From Tridacna crocea (Eukaryota; Mollusca; Bivalvia; Cardiida; Cardiidae): a stretch of 64,000 nucleotides of DNA. How positions within the stretch are numbered: the stretch's first letter is position 1; each line of letters begins with the position of its first letter. Below, one piece after another: positions 11,637 to 24,789 of this stretch. The notes under the pieces are model-generated. The model saw only the letters and a list, made by a program, of their open reading frames with translations. It was not told the DNA's origin and did not search any database. Made by a program: the position numbers and the translations under genes. The stretch covers positions 40,227,361-40,291,360 of the forward strand of contig OX031064.1 in NCBI GenBank assembly GCA_943736015.1, read 5' to 3'.

Positions 11637-11860
11637 ACCCTTTACCAAACAAAACCGCCTTTTTTATGACCCTGTGAAAGAAGCTTTTTAAAAACAATTT
11701 GGCAATAGGAGAAAATGCTGGTGACCAGCATTTTCTCCTTTTTCCACAATGTTTTCTATGCTATGTAAGAACTATTCCTTCATTTGAACCACACTGAAAT
11801 TACTTTCTGCAAAAGCTTTCAGTTCGGATAGATCTAAAATTTGGCCGTGTGGTAAAGAGG
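11637..11860 (+). mobile_element. Family A hairpin MITE, copy 3
   Basis: Starts TACCCTTTACCAAAC, ends GTGTGGTAAAGAGG, hairpin heart GCTGGTGACCAGC. The bordering TTAA sites are mutated. Confidence 0.8.
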
Positions 11861-11869
11861 TAAGAAAAA

Positions 11870-11960
11870 GAAAGCTTTTTGGAAATTAGCATGTTTCTCT
11901 TTTTCCAGCATTGTTTTCGAACGTTCTATTAACGCCCATTAATTTAGCCATTTAGCCACA
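11870..11960. mobile_element. Family A fragment
   Basis: AGAAAGCTTTTTGGAAATTAGCA and CTCTTTTTCCAGCATTGTTTTC match the flank and one arm of the hairpin only. Confidence 0.45.
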
Positions 11961-12024
11961 TTTGATTTGTGGTCTGCATATGCTTTTCAGTCTGATCTGG
12001 TCTATTTTTTTTTTTTTACTTTAG

Positions 12025-12248
12025 TCTTTCCCACACAATCCCGACTTTTAACGACTCTGCATGAGAAAGAAGCCTTTTGAAAACACTGTGAGAAAGGAGA
12101 AAATGCTAGTAACCAGCATTTTCTCCTTTTCCAACAATGTTTTCTACGATTCCCCAAACCAAACTCCAACTTTTCAGTCACATTTATTTTGTCGCCTGCC
12201 AATGCTTTCAATTTGAATCAGTCTATAATTCTGTCGGTTGGTAAAGAG
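12025..12248 (+). mobile_element. Family A hairpin MITE, copy 4
   Basis: Ends TTGGTAAAGAG before TTAA (12249-12252). Hairpin heart GCTAGTAACCAGC, with small mismatches between the arms. Confidence 0.85.
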
Positions 12249-12769
12249 TTAAGTTAAAATGTGAAGGGGTAAATAAGAAGTTGTTGAAAATAAAAGGCAT
12301 TTCATATTTCAGTGGTTTTCCTGAAGTGCCCTTTGAGATGCGGGGTTGTTTATTGGTCCCATAAATAATGGTCGCAAATAAGTGTTTTCGCCCATATTTG
12401 TCAAATCAAAATATGATAACTATGATATATAAACAACCATATTGTTCGCGCTGATTATTAAAATAAGAAATACTATAGTCAACGAAATGGCCGGTCGATT
12501 TCTCACTCGTTTTATTACCAATTGATGGAGTGGCCATTAAGAATCTGGCAAGCCCGTTTAGCCCAAAAAGATGTTATTTATGGTTTTTTTAATACTTTAA
12601 CCCTTGGGCCGATAGTTGCAGTTCAAGATGCTTCTGTGGACAGCATAGAATAAGATAAGAATGCACAGAATGGGTGAGAGTTTTTGGCGAACTCCAATTG
12701 TTTTTTTTTAACGACTGACAGAATTTTTTTTTCTTTGGTAGCTAGGCAATAGACAATATTTTGACTTAA

Positions 12770-12989
12770 TTCTTTACCAAACGACACAATCTTGGACTTG
12801 TCCAAATTGAAAGCATTTTCAGACGACAAAATAAACATGATTGAAAGCTTGAAACTTTTTTCAGAAGAGTAGAAAACATTGCGGGAAAAGGAGAAAATGC
12901 TGGTTACCAGCATTTTCTCCTTTTCCCACAATGTTTTCAGAAGGCTTCTTCTTTTGATTCGTAAAAACTAGAGATTATTTGGTAAAGGG
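12770..12989 (-). mobile_element. Family A hairpin MITE, copy 5
   Basis: Begins after TTAA (12766-12769) with TTCTTTACCAAACGACA and ends TTTGGTAAAGGG before a degraded TTAA. The central base is T (GGTTACC), as in all reverse copies. Confidence 0.88.
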
Positions 12990-13419
12990 ATAAACAGAGT
13001 CTGCAAAGAGAAAGTTTATATTTTGCAAGGAGGGATAAAAAAAAGGTGTGGCTGTTTAGCATTAGTTGGGCAAAAAAATATTGGGGAAAAAAGTACATCT
13101 AGTGGAACACGAGCCCATGACCTTCAAAACAATACATAGCTACCAACTGAAGTATTGCTCAAAAAGACATTTAATACATGTAAAAGAACAGATTTTCAAT
13201 TGTTTAACACCACATGGGTAAGTAGTGTTTGGGCAAACTTATGACTACTAGAGAACTCGAAAACAAAAATATAAATATCAGTGACAAATTTAACCTCGAC
13301 CATAAAATGGACGATGTAAAAGCACTGTAACATGAGTCTTAAACAAGGAATGTTTTTAAAAGAAAAGTAAACGGTGTAGGAAGGTGGAAGAGGAGCGGTG
13401 GCTTCTGACAAGAGCTCTA

Positions 13420-13920
13420 TAATGGGGATGCTATATCGGCTTCAGTAGCTTTTAAGTTTTTAGTGTTTAGGCGAAAAATTGGCATACCTGTGTCAAAAAT
13501 ATTTCGATAGTTACACAGCTTATACGGGTTCCTCTTTTATAGTTAACAATTAGTCCGATTCTTAAGCATATCTCGTATCTTCAGCGATTACAGAGAAAAA
13601 TAAAAATATATTTGCTCGACAGCGCAATCGCCGCCACCGACGACGACCACACAGATGACGAAACGGCTATGACCATACTAATATGTATTTTTAGAAAACA
13701 GATGGACTTAAAATGATGTTTCTAAAAGTACGTGTACTCGAGATCTAGCTTTACACTTGAGAAATATTTTGAATCACTACTTAAAACGTAAAAAAAGATA
13801 GAAAACTATCATATTCATTTGCTAAAGGGCTATCTATTGATGGTAGTGTCTGCAGTGTCCCGCATATAAAACGAGTCCACGTAAAAATTCCACACAATTT
13901 TAACCTTTAGGTGCTACGTG
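13420..13920. other. No recognisable feature
   Basis: AT-rich DNA without conserved open frames. It carries no repeat that I could match elsewhere in the window. Confidence 0.4.
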
Positions 13921-13944
13921 CGACCAACTGGTATTTTACGGACA

Positions 13945-14005
13945 GAACAGATCAAGCTCAGACAACACAGAAGTCTGATCTTGAATCTACACTGTCCGAT
14001 AAAGA
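13945..14005. repeat. Palindromic repeat of the 4917 family
   Basis: ACAGATCAAGCTCAGAC and GTCTGATCTTGAATCTACA pair imperfectly, as in the repeat at 4917. A half-copy follows at about 14305-14360. Confidence 0.6.
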
Positions 14006-14171
14006 CATATTGTCAAGCAAAAAATACCCTTGAAACAGCAATATTCGTGTTTTTACTGTCCACTCAAACATATTATTCCACTTATTTTGCAGGATAAGGG
14101 TTAAATGTTTGTTTGTTTTTTAAACGTTTACAAGCGGCATTTTCAGTTGGGTTGTAATTTATTGGAGTTAT

Positions 14172-14250
14172 CAATAAAAAGGTATAAAACATTGTGCGAA
14201 TAGGAGAGCATGCTGGTTACAAGCATGTTCTCCTTTTCCCGCATTTTTTT
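14172..14250. mobile_element. Family A fragment (hairpin only)
   Basis: Keeps ACATTGTG, the heart GCTGGTTACAAGC and part of the right arm, then runs into poly-T at 14247-14266. Confidence 0.65.
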
Positions 14251-14768
14251 TTTTTTTTTTTTTTATCAGTGTTCTACCTTAGCGTCGTGTTTTGAGTTGT
14301 TTTTCATACAATATAGATTAAGATCAGACCACACAAACAGAGCCATCTCAACTTGGATCTACAGTGTCAGCTATTCTCTGATATATACGGCCAAACATGC
14401 TGACATCGCTTCCGTTTCTTTTCATTTTTCCAGATTCATAAAGTTCAGTAATCAGTTTAGTAATTAGGAGTTACTAATTAGTCCTGATCTGTGGTGCGCA
14501 TAATTAACCCTGTCTTTAACTAATCATGAGAGAGAGTTTTTAAAAAAAAAAGAAACACACATCAACGAGAATGAAAACCTACTTGTAGCATGTTGACAAT
14601 TTCCCGCATCTTTCATACCTGTACAAAGCCAATCTGATCATACCATCAACATTCAATTTCTTAATCCAAGGGAAGCTACTGTAAAGAATGAAATGGGAAA
14701 ACTATGAATTATTTCCCCTAGGTATCCTAGTTGAACGTTTGTTTTGTTTGCTTGATGGACCACATTAA

Positions 14769-14989
14769 CCCATTACCACACAATCCCTACTTTTCACGAC
14801 ACTGAGAAAGAAGCCCTTAGAAAACATTGTGGGAAAAGGAGAAAATGCTGGTAACCAGCATTTTCTCCTTTTCCCACAATGTTTTCTACCCTTCACAAAA
14901 CAAATTTCAATTTTTCAGTCACTTTTATTTTGTCATCTGCAAATGCTTTTAATTTGGACAAGTCTAATATTTCGTCGTTTGGTTAATTG
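14769..14989 (+). mobile_element. Family A hairpin MITE, copy 7 (reference copy)
   Basis: Between TTAA 14765-14768 and TTAA 14990-14993, 221 bases. Starts CCCATTACCACACAATCC. The hairpin spans 14819-14887: two perfectly complementary 34-base arms around a single A. The right side carries TTTATTTTGTC and AATTTGGACAAGTCTA, present in nearly all copies. Confidence 0.95.
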
Positions 14990-15224
14990 TTAAAGGAATG
15001 GAGTAAACTTTTTTTGTTTTCATGGAGGTATAGAAAAAAATACATTGAATGAAACCGTGAAGAGTGTGATTAGTTTTCATTTTTGTTTTAAGGACTGTTC
15101 AAACCTGATGTTGCACTAATAGTCGATTACCGGTACTCTTCAGATACACTTTATATTACAGACTGTCCCATTTGAAAGCGCCCACAACAGACATTAATGT
15201 AAAGAACATTGCATATTATCTACA

Positions 15225-16105
15225 GGAGGACCATTAGCCGTAAGGCGCTCACCTAAACAAAGTCATCTAGGGCTGATCAAGCTGAACAGATCCTGATTTT
15301 AAAGATGTAAAACACATGAGTGAAGTGATCTACCTTTTTATCCCAAGTGACCTAATTTCATCTTTGTCTAACTTATCAACAAGCCAAACATTCTAACCAA
15401 GCTTTCGGATAAATTAGGCTGAAATGTGGCACACAGACTGCATACAAGGTTTTAAACGACATTTAACAGTGATTTACTTTTCAATCTGACATAAACCAAT
15501 TTAAAATTTTTCCGATACATTATCAAGATAAACTTTCTGACCTAGTTTCATACATGTAAATATCACGCTTGCCTCTATATGTGCACACAATAATTTTCTA
15601 AAATCATCGGACCTTATTTCGAGTTTGTCCAAATTAGTATCAAGACCTACATGTACATGTATGTTCCGACTTAGTTTCATTACTATTGGGCTGAAAATAA
15701 TGCCTCTAGAATCCAAACAAGGTTCTTCTAAGATTTGGCCAAGTGACCGACTTTTTGAACAGACTGAACCTTTTTTTCAAACTTGTCAACGATATCATCA
15801 AATCAAACATCCTGATTGAGTTTCAAGAGTATCAGGCTGAAAATGAGACATCTGAGAAGCATACAAGCTTTTTCTAATATTTGCCCTAGTAACCCAATTT
15901 TTGACCCCACATGACCCGATTCCAGACTTGTCCGAGGTTTTATTATGACAAACAATCCGAAAAGCTTTCATGAATATCTGCCTCACAATGTGGCTTCTAG
16001 AGTGCACACAAGATAAATTTGGACGACCGCATGGCGCACGCCGGACACAGCAGGATCACAAAAGCTCACCTTGAGCACTTCATGCTCAGGTGAGCTGATA
16101 AGAGA
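15225..16105. mobile_element. Satellite-cored element with a shared 3' cap
   Basis: Several diverged units (roughly 150 bp; GGGCTGAAAATRA recurs at about 15418, 15688 and 15835) end with a degenerate ACGR tract and a hairpin cap TTGAGCACTTCATGCTCAGG followed by TGAGCT. The cap is nearly identical to that of the 166-bp-array elements, although the core is unrelated. Confidence 0.65.
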
Positions 16106-16439
16106 GGAAAACAACAAATTAATTAAAAGTTTATTAGGGAAATATAATTCACAATAAATAAGCATACAATTAAAACTCTAACTTAGCGTAAAACATTTGA
16201 TAAGTTGTAATCTTTACAATATGACAAAATTTGAAACACACCTCGTATTTAAAGTTTTTTGCAGACAACAAAGTAAATTAGGCACGAGTGCCAAGAAATG
16301 TCTTTCAAACAGTACCATATATTGTAAAAAGGACAAAATACTTGGTATTGTTTTCAATAGCCCTCTAATGGGATTGCTATCGACTGATTGATTGCATTTG
16401 AGTTTCATGTGGTCATATGACGTAGGTCTGTTCACGTAT

Positions 16440-16645
16440 ACGTGTGTTTGTTGGTTTTATCACAACAGTCCTGACACTACTTCCTTTCCAAGTCACTGAC
16501 TACTTTCTCGCGGACATAAGATTTAAGTGACAAAAAAAATCATCCCCAAGGAAAGTTTGCCACAACCCGGTATCAAACTCACAACCACGGTCAAGCTAGG
16601 TCATGAGTCAGACAAGCTAACAACAGACTTACCCGGCCGGGTTAC
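16440..16645 (-). repeat. tRNA-derived SINE, diverged copy
   Basis: Same layout as the SINE at 59913-60180: TTTCCAAGTCACTGACTACTT, AAGGAAAGTTTGCC, then a minus-strand B-box-like region (ACCCGGTATCAAACTC read on plus). The tRNA-like head is at the right end. Confidence 0.6.
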
Positions 16646-16649
16646 GGGG

Positions 16650-18235
16650 TTGTTAAAACAATGAGATTTTCAAAATTTTGTATATTGTTAAAGTAATTGA
16701 CTGTTATACGACAACTTTTCACGCTCATGAATTTGACAGTTTCCAGTTTTTGAGAACATTACATTAGAGCATTGTGGGAAAAGCAGAACCTGCCTTCAGA
16801 AATCAGTAACTCGTTTCTTGCCATGTCTTCCATTTTCATTCAAGTGAAGTATTTTCCTTTCCTTCACACATAACACAGTAGTTGCTTCTTCTTACAAATG
16901 ACATCTTAAGGTATTGTGTAGTTAATATTAAAAGCACAGAAGTGACACACGTGGGGTCACATACAGTGGCCCTTTATCACTCCATTTTCTCATTAATCAT
17001 ATATCCAATACATGATTTTTACAGTCTATAGCAAAACACTTCACAGAAAAATAAGCCAATATTCAAAACACTTTTTCCACTAGCCAAGATAATATCAATA
17101 GAAAGCAAAGATCTAACTAAAAACGTTTATACCAAACATCAATGCAGTATGACCAAGAGTATTTTGACAAAATGAAGATTTCCAAAAAAAGTTGTTTCAG
17201 GAAAACATTTTTTTCTTTCCATAAACGCTTAAACCTCAGTTCAAGCTGATACATCTAAGAGTATGACCTTTTACATCAAAATAAATCAGTGTATCTAAAC
17301 AACAAAACCTTCATTACCTAGAAACCTGAATATACAATAGCAAAGTAACATTGTAGATTGGTAAATGGTCATTCAATCAAACTATCTATAATGACAAATC
17401 ATCAGTCATAACTATAGCTTTTTATCAAAACTTAAAAATCCAAGCTCTCTTGCTGGATCAAATTGATATCAAGAATCTAACAGATGTCTGCCACATAATC
17501 GATATGACTTATTTGTACAGTAATCCAACCTACAGTTTTTGTGAAGATTTTTTTTTCAAAAGTCAAGTCTTTTTTAGTTTGGATGCCACAGCAAACTTCA
17601 CCAAAGGAGGTAACTATTTATTTTGTTATGAAAATCCTGTAAGTTTATTCATTTCATATAGTAACGCACAGAAAGTTAAAATATGGATCCGGTAAGTTTG
17701 TGTAATTGAATAAGCTTTTAATGTCAAACATTTTATAGTTATTCTTAAACAGATATACATGTATAGGATTTCATATGAGTTCACATTTGAGACAAACTAA
17801 TCAAATGAGTCTTAAAAAAGTTTTTAAGCCAGCCTTTGAAAGTGAATTTATTATCATTTTACTGTCAGTAAGGTTAACAGAATTCACTTCAAATGCCAAT
17901 AAAATATTAGATTATTTTCATCGCTTAAATTTATCTCAAGAGCTATAGTTTACGTTAAAATACAGGCCAATATGTTTTTCTGTATTGACATTTGTAAAGA
18001 AACTGTTCACTTCCTTTCATACTTGAGAACATCATGGACAAAAACTTTGCACAATGACTCAGACAATGATGACAATAATGTCTATGCTAACAAAGAAGAC
18101 ATCAGGGCTACAACAATACCCCAAAGTTTTCTTTGAAAACAGCTGAGCCAATAGGGGCACATATGTGATAAATACGTTTTCTCCATCACAAATGCCTTAT
18201 CTACAAAAAAAAAAATGCATCTAAAAGTAGAGCTG
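16650..18235. other. No recognisable feature
   Basis: AT-rich sequence. The open frame at 17450-17695 has no similarity that I recognise and lacks splice or context support. One hairpin-arm-like stretch (GCATTGTGGGAAAAGCAG) is at about 16770. Confidence 0.45.
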
Positions 18236-18236
18236 T

Positions 18237-18535
18237 CACTGAATGTGACTTAATACCCCCGCCAGCACTCTGACAGAAAAAAGTGTCAAGTTCAAGGGGA
18301 GCTCAACCAGGAAGAGTTGACACTTGAAAATTGCGTCTTGCAAATCTTCAATATATGATCAGTATATGTGCAAAGTTTCAATACAATTGAAGGAAAACTG
18401 TAGGTGGAGTTTGCAACACAAAATTACTAGTATTTTGTACACAGATGGACACACGGATGGACGGACACACGGCACACCGGCTGATTCCAGTATACCCCGG
18501 AAACATTTGTTTTGCAGGGGTATAATAATGAGTTG
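18237..18535. repeat. Dispersed repeat ending GCAGGGGTATAAT
   Basis: Starts near TAATACCCCCGCCAGC and ends ATACCCCGGAAACATTTGTT..GCAGGGGTATAAT, preceded by a GGAC/CACACGG tract. The layout (CCCCC ends, ACGG-type tract) resembles the element at 55902, but the core differs. Confidence 0.55.
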
Positions 18536-18734
18536 TGCCATAGATCCAAGACAAGCAAATTAATACTAATCAATAAAATACTAAACTTAAACAAAAAAGA
18601 AGTTTGAATTACACAACTAAGTAAATCATTTCTACATAATGGCTATACAGCACAAAAAACAATAATAAGCCTAACTAAAAAGTTACCACCTCTAGCAAAT
18701 GAGAGGAGGGTTGTTTTTGAGAAAATAACCTGTG

Positions 18735-19860
18735 ACAAGAGGGCTAAGATGGCCCTGGATCGCTGACCTGAATTTTTGAGAGGACCATAACCAATTCTTT
18801 TAGAGGTATTGAAACTTTGGAAACAAAATCATTCTTTTGCCAAGCAATTCTGGAAAGGACACCTGTAAAAGTCATTTCAAAATCTACCACTATCCCTACA
18901 ATCATCACCAGAGCAGTGATTTTGATGAATCAGAATTCTGCAAATAAATTTTTGGAAAGATCACCCAAGGACAATTTCTTGAAGAAGAGAATATGGTCAA
19001 AAGTGGCTAAAAACATAAGTTGAACAAGAGTACCACATGCAGGTGCCAACAGTTGGCTGTTGCTTTTCAAGGGATGAAAATTTCCCTACCATTTTTTTTA
19101 AAAGAGTCTGTGAAATTATTTCAAATCTGACCAGCCGTTCCAGAGAAGAAGAATTGAGATCCATTTTTCTAGATGGATCAAAATTTTGCAACCAGTTTTG
19201 AAAAGAATCACCCAAAGAACATCTCTTGGAAATTATTTCAAAATTTGACCAGCCGTTTCTGAGAGGAAGAATTTAAAGAATCTCTTCATATCTGCATAGT
19301 GCAGGTACGGGCCTAACCCCCAGTCACCAGAGCCAAGTTTCTTGACGGATCAAAATTTCATGAAAAAGTTTTGGAAAGGGTCACCCAAGGAACATTTCTG
19401 TGAAATTATTTAAAAATCTGACCTGCCATTCCAGAGAGGAAGATTTTTTAAGAATTTCATCATTTCCATAAAGTGCAAGTAGCCCCCATTCACCTGAGCC
19501 ATGTTTCTCGACGGATCAAAATTTCACGAACAATTCTGAAAAGGGTCACCAAAGGAACATTTCTGTGAAATTATTTCAAAATCTGACCAGCAGTTTTAGA
19601 GGAGAGGATTTTTAAAGAATTTCTTAGAAAAATCAATTTGAATGCCATGGCAACCAGAGTTTTTGATGGAATCAAACTCTGTGAACACTTTTCAAAGAGG
19701 ACCATCCAAAGAACATTCCAGCCAAGTTTGATCTTAATTGCCATAGCAGTGTAGGAGGTGAATTTGTTTAAAGAAAGTATTAATGATGTATGACGTACGA
19801 CAGATACAGAGTGATCCTAAAAGCTTCCCTTGAGCACATTGTGCTTATGGTGAGCGAAAA
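18735..19860. mobile_element. 166-bp-array element (Helitron-like), copy a
   Basis: Starts ACAAGAGGGCTAAGATGGCC. The core is made of diverged units with CCATTCCAGAGAGGAAG and GAGCCATGTTTCTTGAC-like motifs. The tail has GACGTACGACAGA and the cap CTTGAGCACATTGTGCTTA. Confidence 0.8.
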
Positions 19861-20213
19861 CTGAGAAAATTGCTGGAAGCCAGAAGATCTCCTTTTGCTA
19901 CATGTTATTCCATATCATTGACAAAATCAATCAGTTTAAATAACATTTGACATGCCATCTTCAAATTAATGCTTTAAATTTAGACACGTAAAAAGGTCGT
20001 CTATTTGTCAGGAATTAAATTACAAATGTAGGGAAAAGGAACCATCACTTCAATCACTTCATTTTTTCCCCATAGATACTGAACAAACTTACTAAGACCA
20101 CTATTTTTTTCTACCAATATTTTTCCTTCATGTCAGATGTATTTGCTGCTGATATGTCCATCTACATACTGTATAGTATTGGTTCAAATTTGGTGATTTA
20201 GACAAATTACATA

Positions 20214-20880
20214 AACAAGAGGGCCAAGATGGCCCTATATCGCTCACCTGAATTTTTGAGAGGACAAGAGCCTATTTTTTTTTTAGGTATTGAAACATGA
20301 AAAAAAAAATTATTTTGCCAAGCAATTTTGAAAAGGTCACCTGTAAAAGTCATTTCAAAATCTGGCCATCAGTTTCAGGGCTTTTTGAAAAGGGTCACCC
20401 ATAGGACATCCCTGAGAAATTATTTCAAAATCTGGCCAGTGGTTTCAGAGAAGAAGAATTTTTAAGAATTTCTTCATTTCAGTATAGTGCAAGTAGCACC
20501 CATTCACCAGAGCCATGTTTCTTGACGGATCAAAATTTCGCAAACATTTCTGAAGAAGTTTACCGGTACCAAAGGAACATCCATTTGAAATTATTTTAGA
20601 ATCTGGCCAGCAGTTTCAGAGATGAAGATTTTTAAAGAATCTCTGAAATTTCCATTTGGTTGCCATAGCAACCAAAGTTTTTGACGGAATCAAATGCTGT
20701 GAACATTTTTTAAAGAGGACCTCCCAAGGAACAATCCAGCCAAGTTTGGTCCAAATTGGCCCAGCGGTTTAGGAGTTGATGTTTAAAGAATTGTTGACGA
20801 CGCATGACGGACAACGTACAATGGACACAGAGTGATCCCAATAGCTCCCCTTGAGCATGTTGTGCTATGGTGAGCTAAAA
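20214..20880. mobile_element. 166-bp-array element, copy b
   Basis: Starts AACAAGAGGGCCAAGATGGC. It has about three core units, the GCCATAGCAACCA segment, a GACGACGCATGACGGAC tail and the cap TTGAGCATGTTGTGCT before GGTGAGCTAAAA. Confidence 0.82.
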
Positions 20881-23800
20881 ATGATAACATCCACACTCTT
20901 TTGTTATGGCATTGAATTGATATTTACTCGAGTCGTCCCAAAACTCTTTGAAAAAAAATTCACGAACAGGCCATTCAGGACATGAATAATTACATATTTA
21001 ATACATGAGGATAATATTCCACTTCATATCTAGTCTTCAACAAAATATTAGCTTTATTTTTAATTGAAATTCATAAAACTGATAAGGAGGTGTCATTCAT
21101 TGGCGCACATCATTTTCTCTATATTCGTTTTTGTATAAAATCAAATCTCAAATATTTTCAAGATTTTATATAATTTCTGTTCAACATTTCATGGAAGTCT
21201 TCAAAAGCTCTGAATTGATCACAGTTCTAAGCGGTTTCACTGTTCAAACTCAATTGTGATATCAAACCCAGTTAACATACTTTAAACATTTAGATAAGAT
21301 TCAACTGCAAAACCTATAATGAAATTAAGTAAAACTACAGTACTGCATGCTGAAGCCAATACAGGGCTGGGGGTACTTTTTCAGTGAAAAATCGGGGTGG
21401 AGAAAGGGGAGTAAGTTACAAAATAATATCTGAGGATGGAATACCCTTCTCGTATTGGTTTCCTTTTCCCTTTTATTGGTTGTTAGCAGCTGGTCTGAGT
21501 TTGAAGTAAATGGCCTCTGTAGCCAAAGAAAAATGTCAAATATAATGCATAATGATACAATGACACAGCTACAACAGGGCTATGTCACTTCTTAGAAAAT
21601 AGCTTGAGCTAAGATTTGTATACTAATATAATAAAACTACATCCTCTTCAAATACATAAGACACATTACCAAATAAAGAACTATTTCATTGCATTTATAT
21701 GACAAAAACTGTGAGCTGAATACTAAATGACAAACTTACCTGATATCTGTGAAATGAGCCAAAATGAGAATAATTTTGCCAATACAAGATCTCAACCAAA
21801 AAATCCACAATGGACAACAAATACCAACTGTCAATTAATGAAATTCCGACTAACAGAGTAATTTCATACTGGCTGAGTATGATATACATGTATAAGGTGT
21901 TAGCCAGAGGGAAACCAAGTTATAGGCCAAAGGCTGAAACCGCAGACCCCTGACCTGTAACTTGCCCATTACAAAATTACTTATTAAATTAACAAATAAC
22001 ATTATATCATATGCAGAGGTCAATGATGGCCTTGTAGCTGTCTATTAACAAAGAAAGAAAAATTATGCTATGGGTGTAACAGAGAGAATAACAGAGAAAA
22101 TAAAGGCCATTGCTTACTTTAAGCAGGTAAAGCTGCTTACAAATAATCAAATCACCAAAAGGCAAAATAAATACACACACAAAATGTAAAGGTTCAACAA
22201 CAAAAAGACATTATTCCTCTTAATTTTTATCATAATTAAAATTAACAACAAAATCAATATTGAGGTCATATGGGTCTCAGAGGACAGATAAATACAGATA
22301 TATCAGAAAAAGAGACAGAATACCCTTGCCAGATGTTTTCATGGTGAAAATAGATGTTGATGTTTCATGGTGAAAATAGAGTTTTCATGAACCAGAGAAA
22401 TAAGGCGCTAGAAAAATGCTTAGGTACACACAATTTTTTTCACGCCCTTTCAAAGGTAAAGTTTGGGGTTTTTTTTCATCTGCAAAAGCCTTTGATAGGA
22501 AATACTCTAGAATGTCATTTCCTAGTATAGACTCTGTGAAAAAGTTTACATCATTACACCTACATTTTGTGAAAAAATAGGAGAGCTGTAAAAAAATATA
22601 TGGCAAAATGGGGTTTACTGCATCTCTGTAATACATCATAGAAAGCAAACCATTACACAACTAAAGTGACATTTTAAGATTCTGAACTACTCTTTCCTTC
22701 TTCTTTCTACATAAAAATCAATCATTGATTCTCACTATCATACATAAAGGAGCATCCTTGAAAATGAGATTTTGAACATCCATGAAAATGAAATTTTGAG
22801 CACAGATTAAAAATATAAGTCAATCATAAACTATAGTTTTATAAACACAGGTGAAAGAATGCATAAATAGGTGCATTCTCTTTCCCAAACAATGAACACA
22901 CAAAAATTAAACACCTGAATCAGCATTTCAGATTTTCATAAAGATGTAAAATTCTGAAGGTTTGTAGGTTTAGTAATATCAAAGCAGCCAATGCACATAC
23001 CAATAAACAATTTATCTGATCAGTACATTGCACAACCCTTTTAAAGCCACTGGCTGCTCAATCATGTTTAGAATTATTTTTAGCAGTTGGAAAGGGAAAA
23101 TCTCTTGGAAATGACTTTCATCAATCCTAGGAGAGAGTTTTCTGTTGAGTTTTAAAAAATTCTATCTCAATAGCCAATGAATGTCAGATTCTTTTTATGG
23201 CATATAAACATTTCATAAATTAACAGAATACTGAAAAACATTATGGAACAGACCCATAATTAAACCAATTTCATTTGTCCATGAGAAGAACAAAATGATG
23301 TCACATGATGTAATCCAATACTTATTTCAAAGAGATTTAAGATAAGATACTTCACGGGAAAACTTTTAAACATGTATAGACAAAAAGTGAGAATAGGTAA
23401 TAAACTGCAAAACAACCTCAGGTCTATGACAATACATCTAAAACTAAAAATGAAACTTTACATACGTCAAACAGTCAAAACCCAAAGTCTGACTATCTAA
23501 TTACTCAATACCTAACTATACATTTATGCATTGTGGCTCTATTCAAAACCAATTCTAAATACACCTATAATTTAACAACCTGTGTTTTTGCAACTAAATG
23601 AAGGAAACAGACCGTTCAGTAACAAAATAGATACATGGCTATTGTGGGTAAACTTGGTCAAAACAAGGAAAACTCTGCAAATAAGTGAAAATTTATTCTA
23701 CTGAGATGACTCACCCAATATCAAGTTCAAAATGGACGACAAATCCCAGATATAACTTAATAGATTTGTCCATAATAGAGTAATTTGGTATTAGCCAAGC

Positions 23801-24530
23801 TACAGATCTGGGACCTGTAACTAGACCAATACAAAATTACTTGATTAACAACTTTTTACAATTGCAAATTTTGTTGCACTAGCTGATCCCTATCAGCATA
23901 AGTCATGGTGTCCAAAAAGGTTTGTGACATTTTATTCTATTGTGACATGTTTTTTATTTCCTGAAATCAATCTAATCAGGCTTGAACTTCAAAGAAATAA
24001 AAGCTTTATGCAAAAAGGTCAGTGATCTTTATATGTCGGTATCAAGATAAAGGACCTGTAAATGTCTTATCCAGTGTTCTTCATGTACTTCCTATATTTC
24101 AACCCATCTTACTACATTTATTTATGCCTCTTTGTGGTTTCTAGCACTGAAGCCCAAGTTATCATATTTCAACATAAAATATCTTTATCTTAAAATGGAT
24201 TTAGATGGCATTTAGAGCAGACAATTCACAATTTGAGGTCAGAGGTAAAATTTTCTTAATCTTATGGAAGATTCTTGTTAATTTCTACCAAGCAAAAGTT
24301 TCCAGAAGCTTCAGTTTGGGACAGAGTGCTAACCCTTTAAGAAACAAAACTGGTTTTCCACAACCCTGGGAAAAAAGGATTGTGCGGACTGCCCAGCCCA
24401 GGCTAGCACGAAATGACACTTTATGAAAATGTCTGAATGTTCTAGTGTTGCAGGCCATGAATGAAGTGATAAAGTAATCTAATTCTGTAAAAAAATTAAC
24501 AAGTAAAATTAGAAGTCATCTCCTTTTCTT
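20881..24530. other. Low-repeat AT-rich DNA; two copies of a minor repeat
   Basis: No exon was recognised. A diverged repeat around AATGGACAACAAAT..AGAGTAATTT..CATTACAAAATTACTT is at 21760-21990 and 23720-23850. A 26-base direct repeat (TTTCATGGTGAAAATAGA) is at 22336-22390. This side is downstream of the exchanger stop codon, so part could be 3' UTR or flank, but no end point is visible. Confidence 0.45.
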
Positions 24531-24789
24531 GCATTTTTGGTAATCTCTGAAATCACCCCTAATTGAGCCTCAAATAGGTCCACATCATCCCTGTAATTAG
24601 CGAAATCAACTTTTAATCAACAAAAAAAAAACATGCTGTTTTATCTGGATTAAATGGTGATTTCACTATTCTTTTAGGTGATTTCGCTATTTGAGCTAAC
24701 GGGTGATTTCAAAATCAAGTGTGGGATCTAAAGATTTTATTGAAATTTCGTTAATTTTCTGCTTCAATGTACACCAAGCTGTATAAACC

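Noticed and set aside
17450-17695. 81-codon open frame in the low-repeat region
   Set aside because: It is an isolated frame in AT-rich DNA with no splice-site context, no hydrophobic or domain pattern and no neighbour support.
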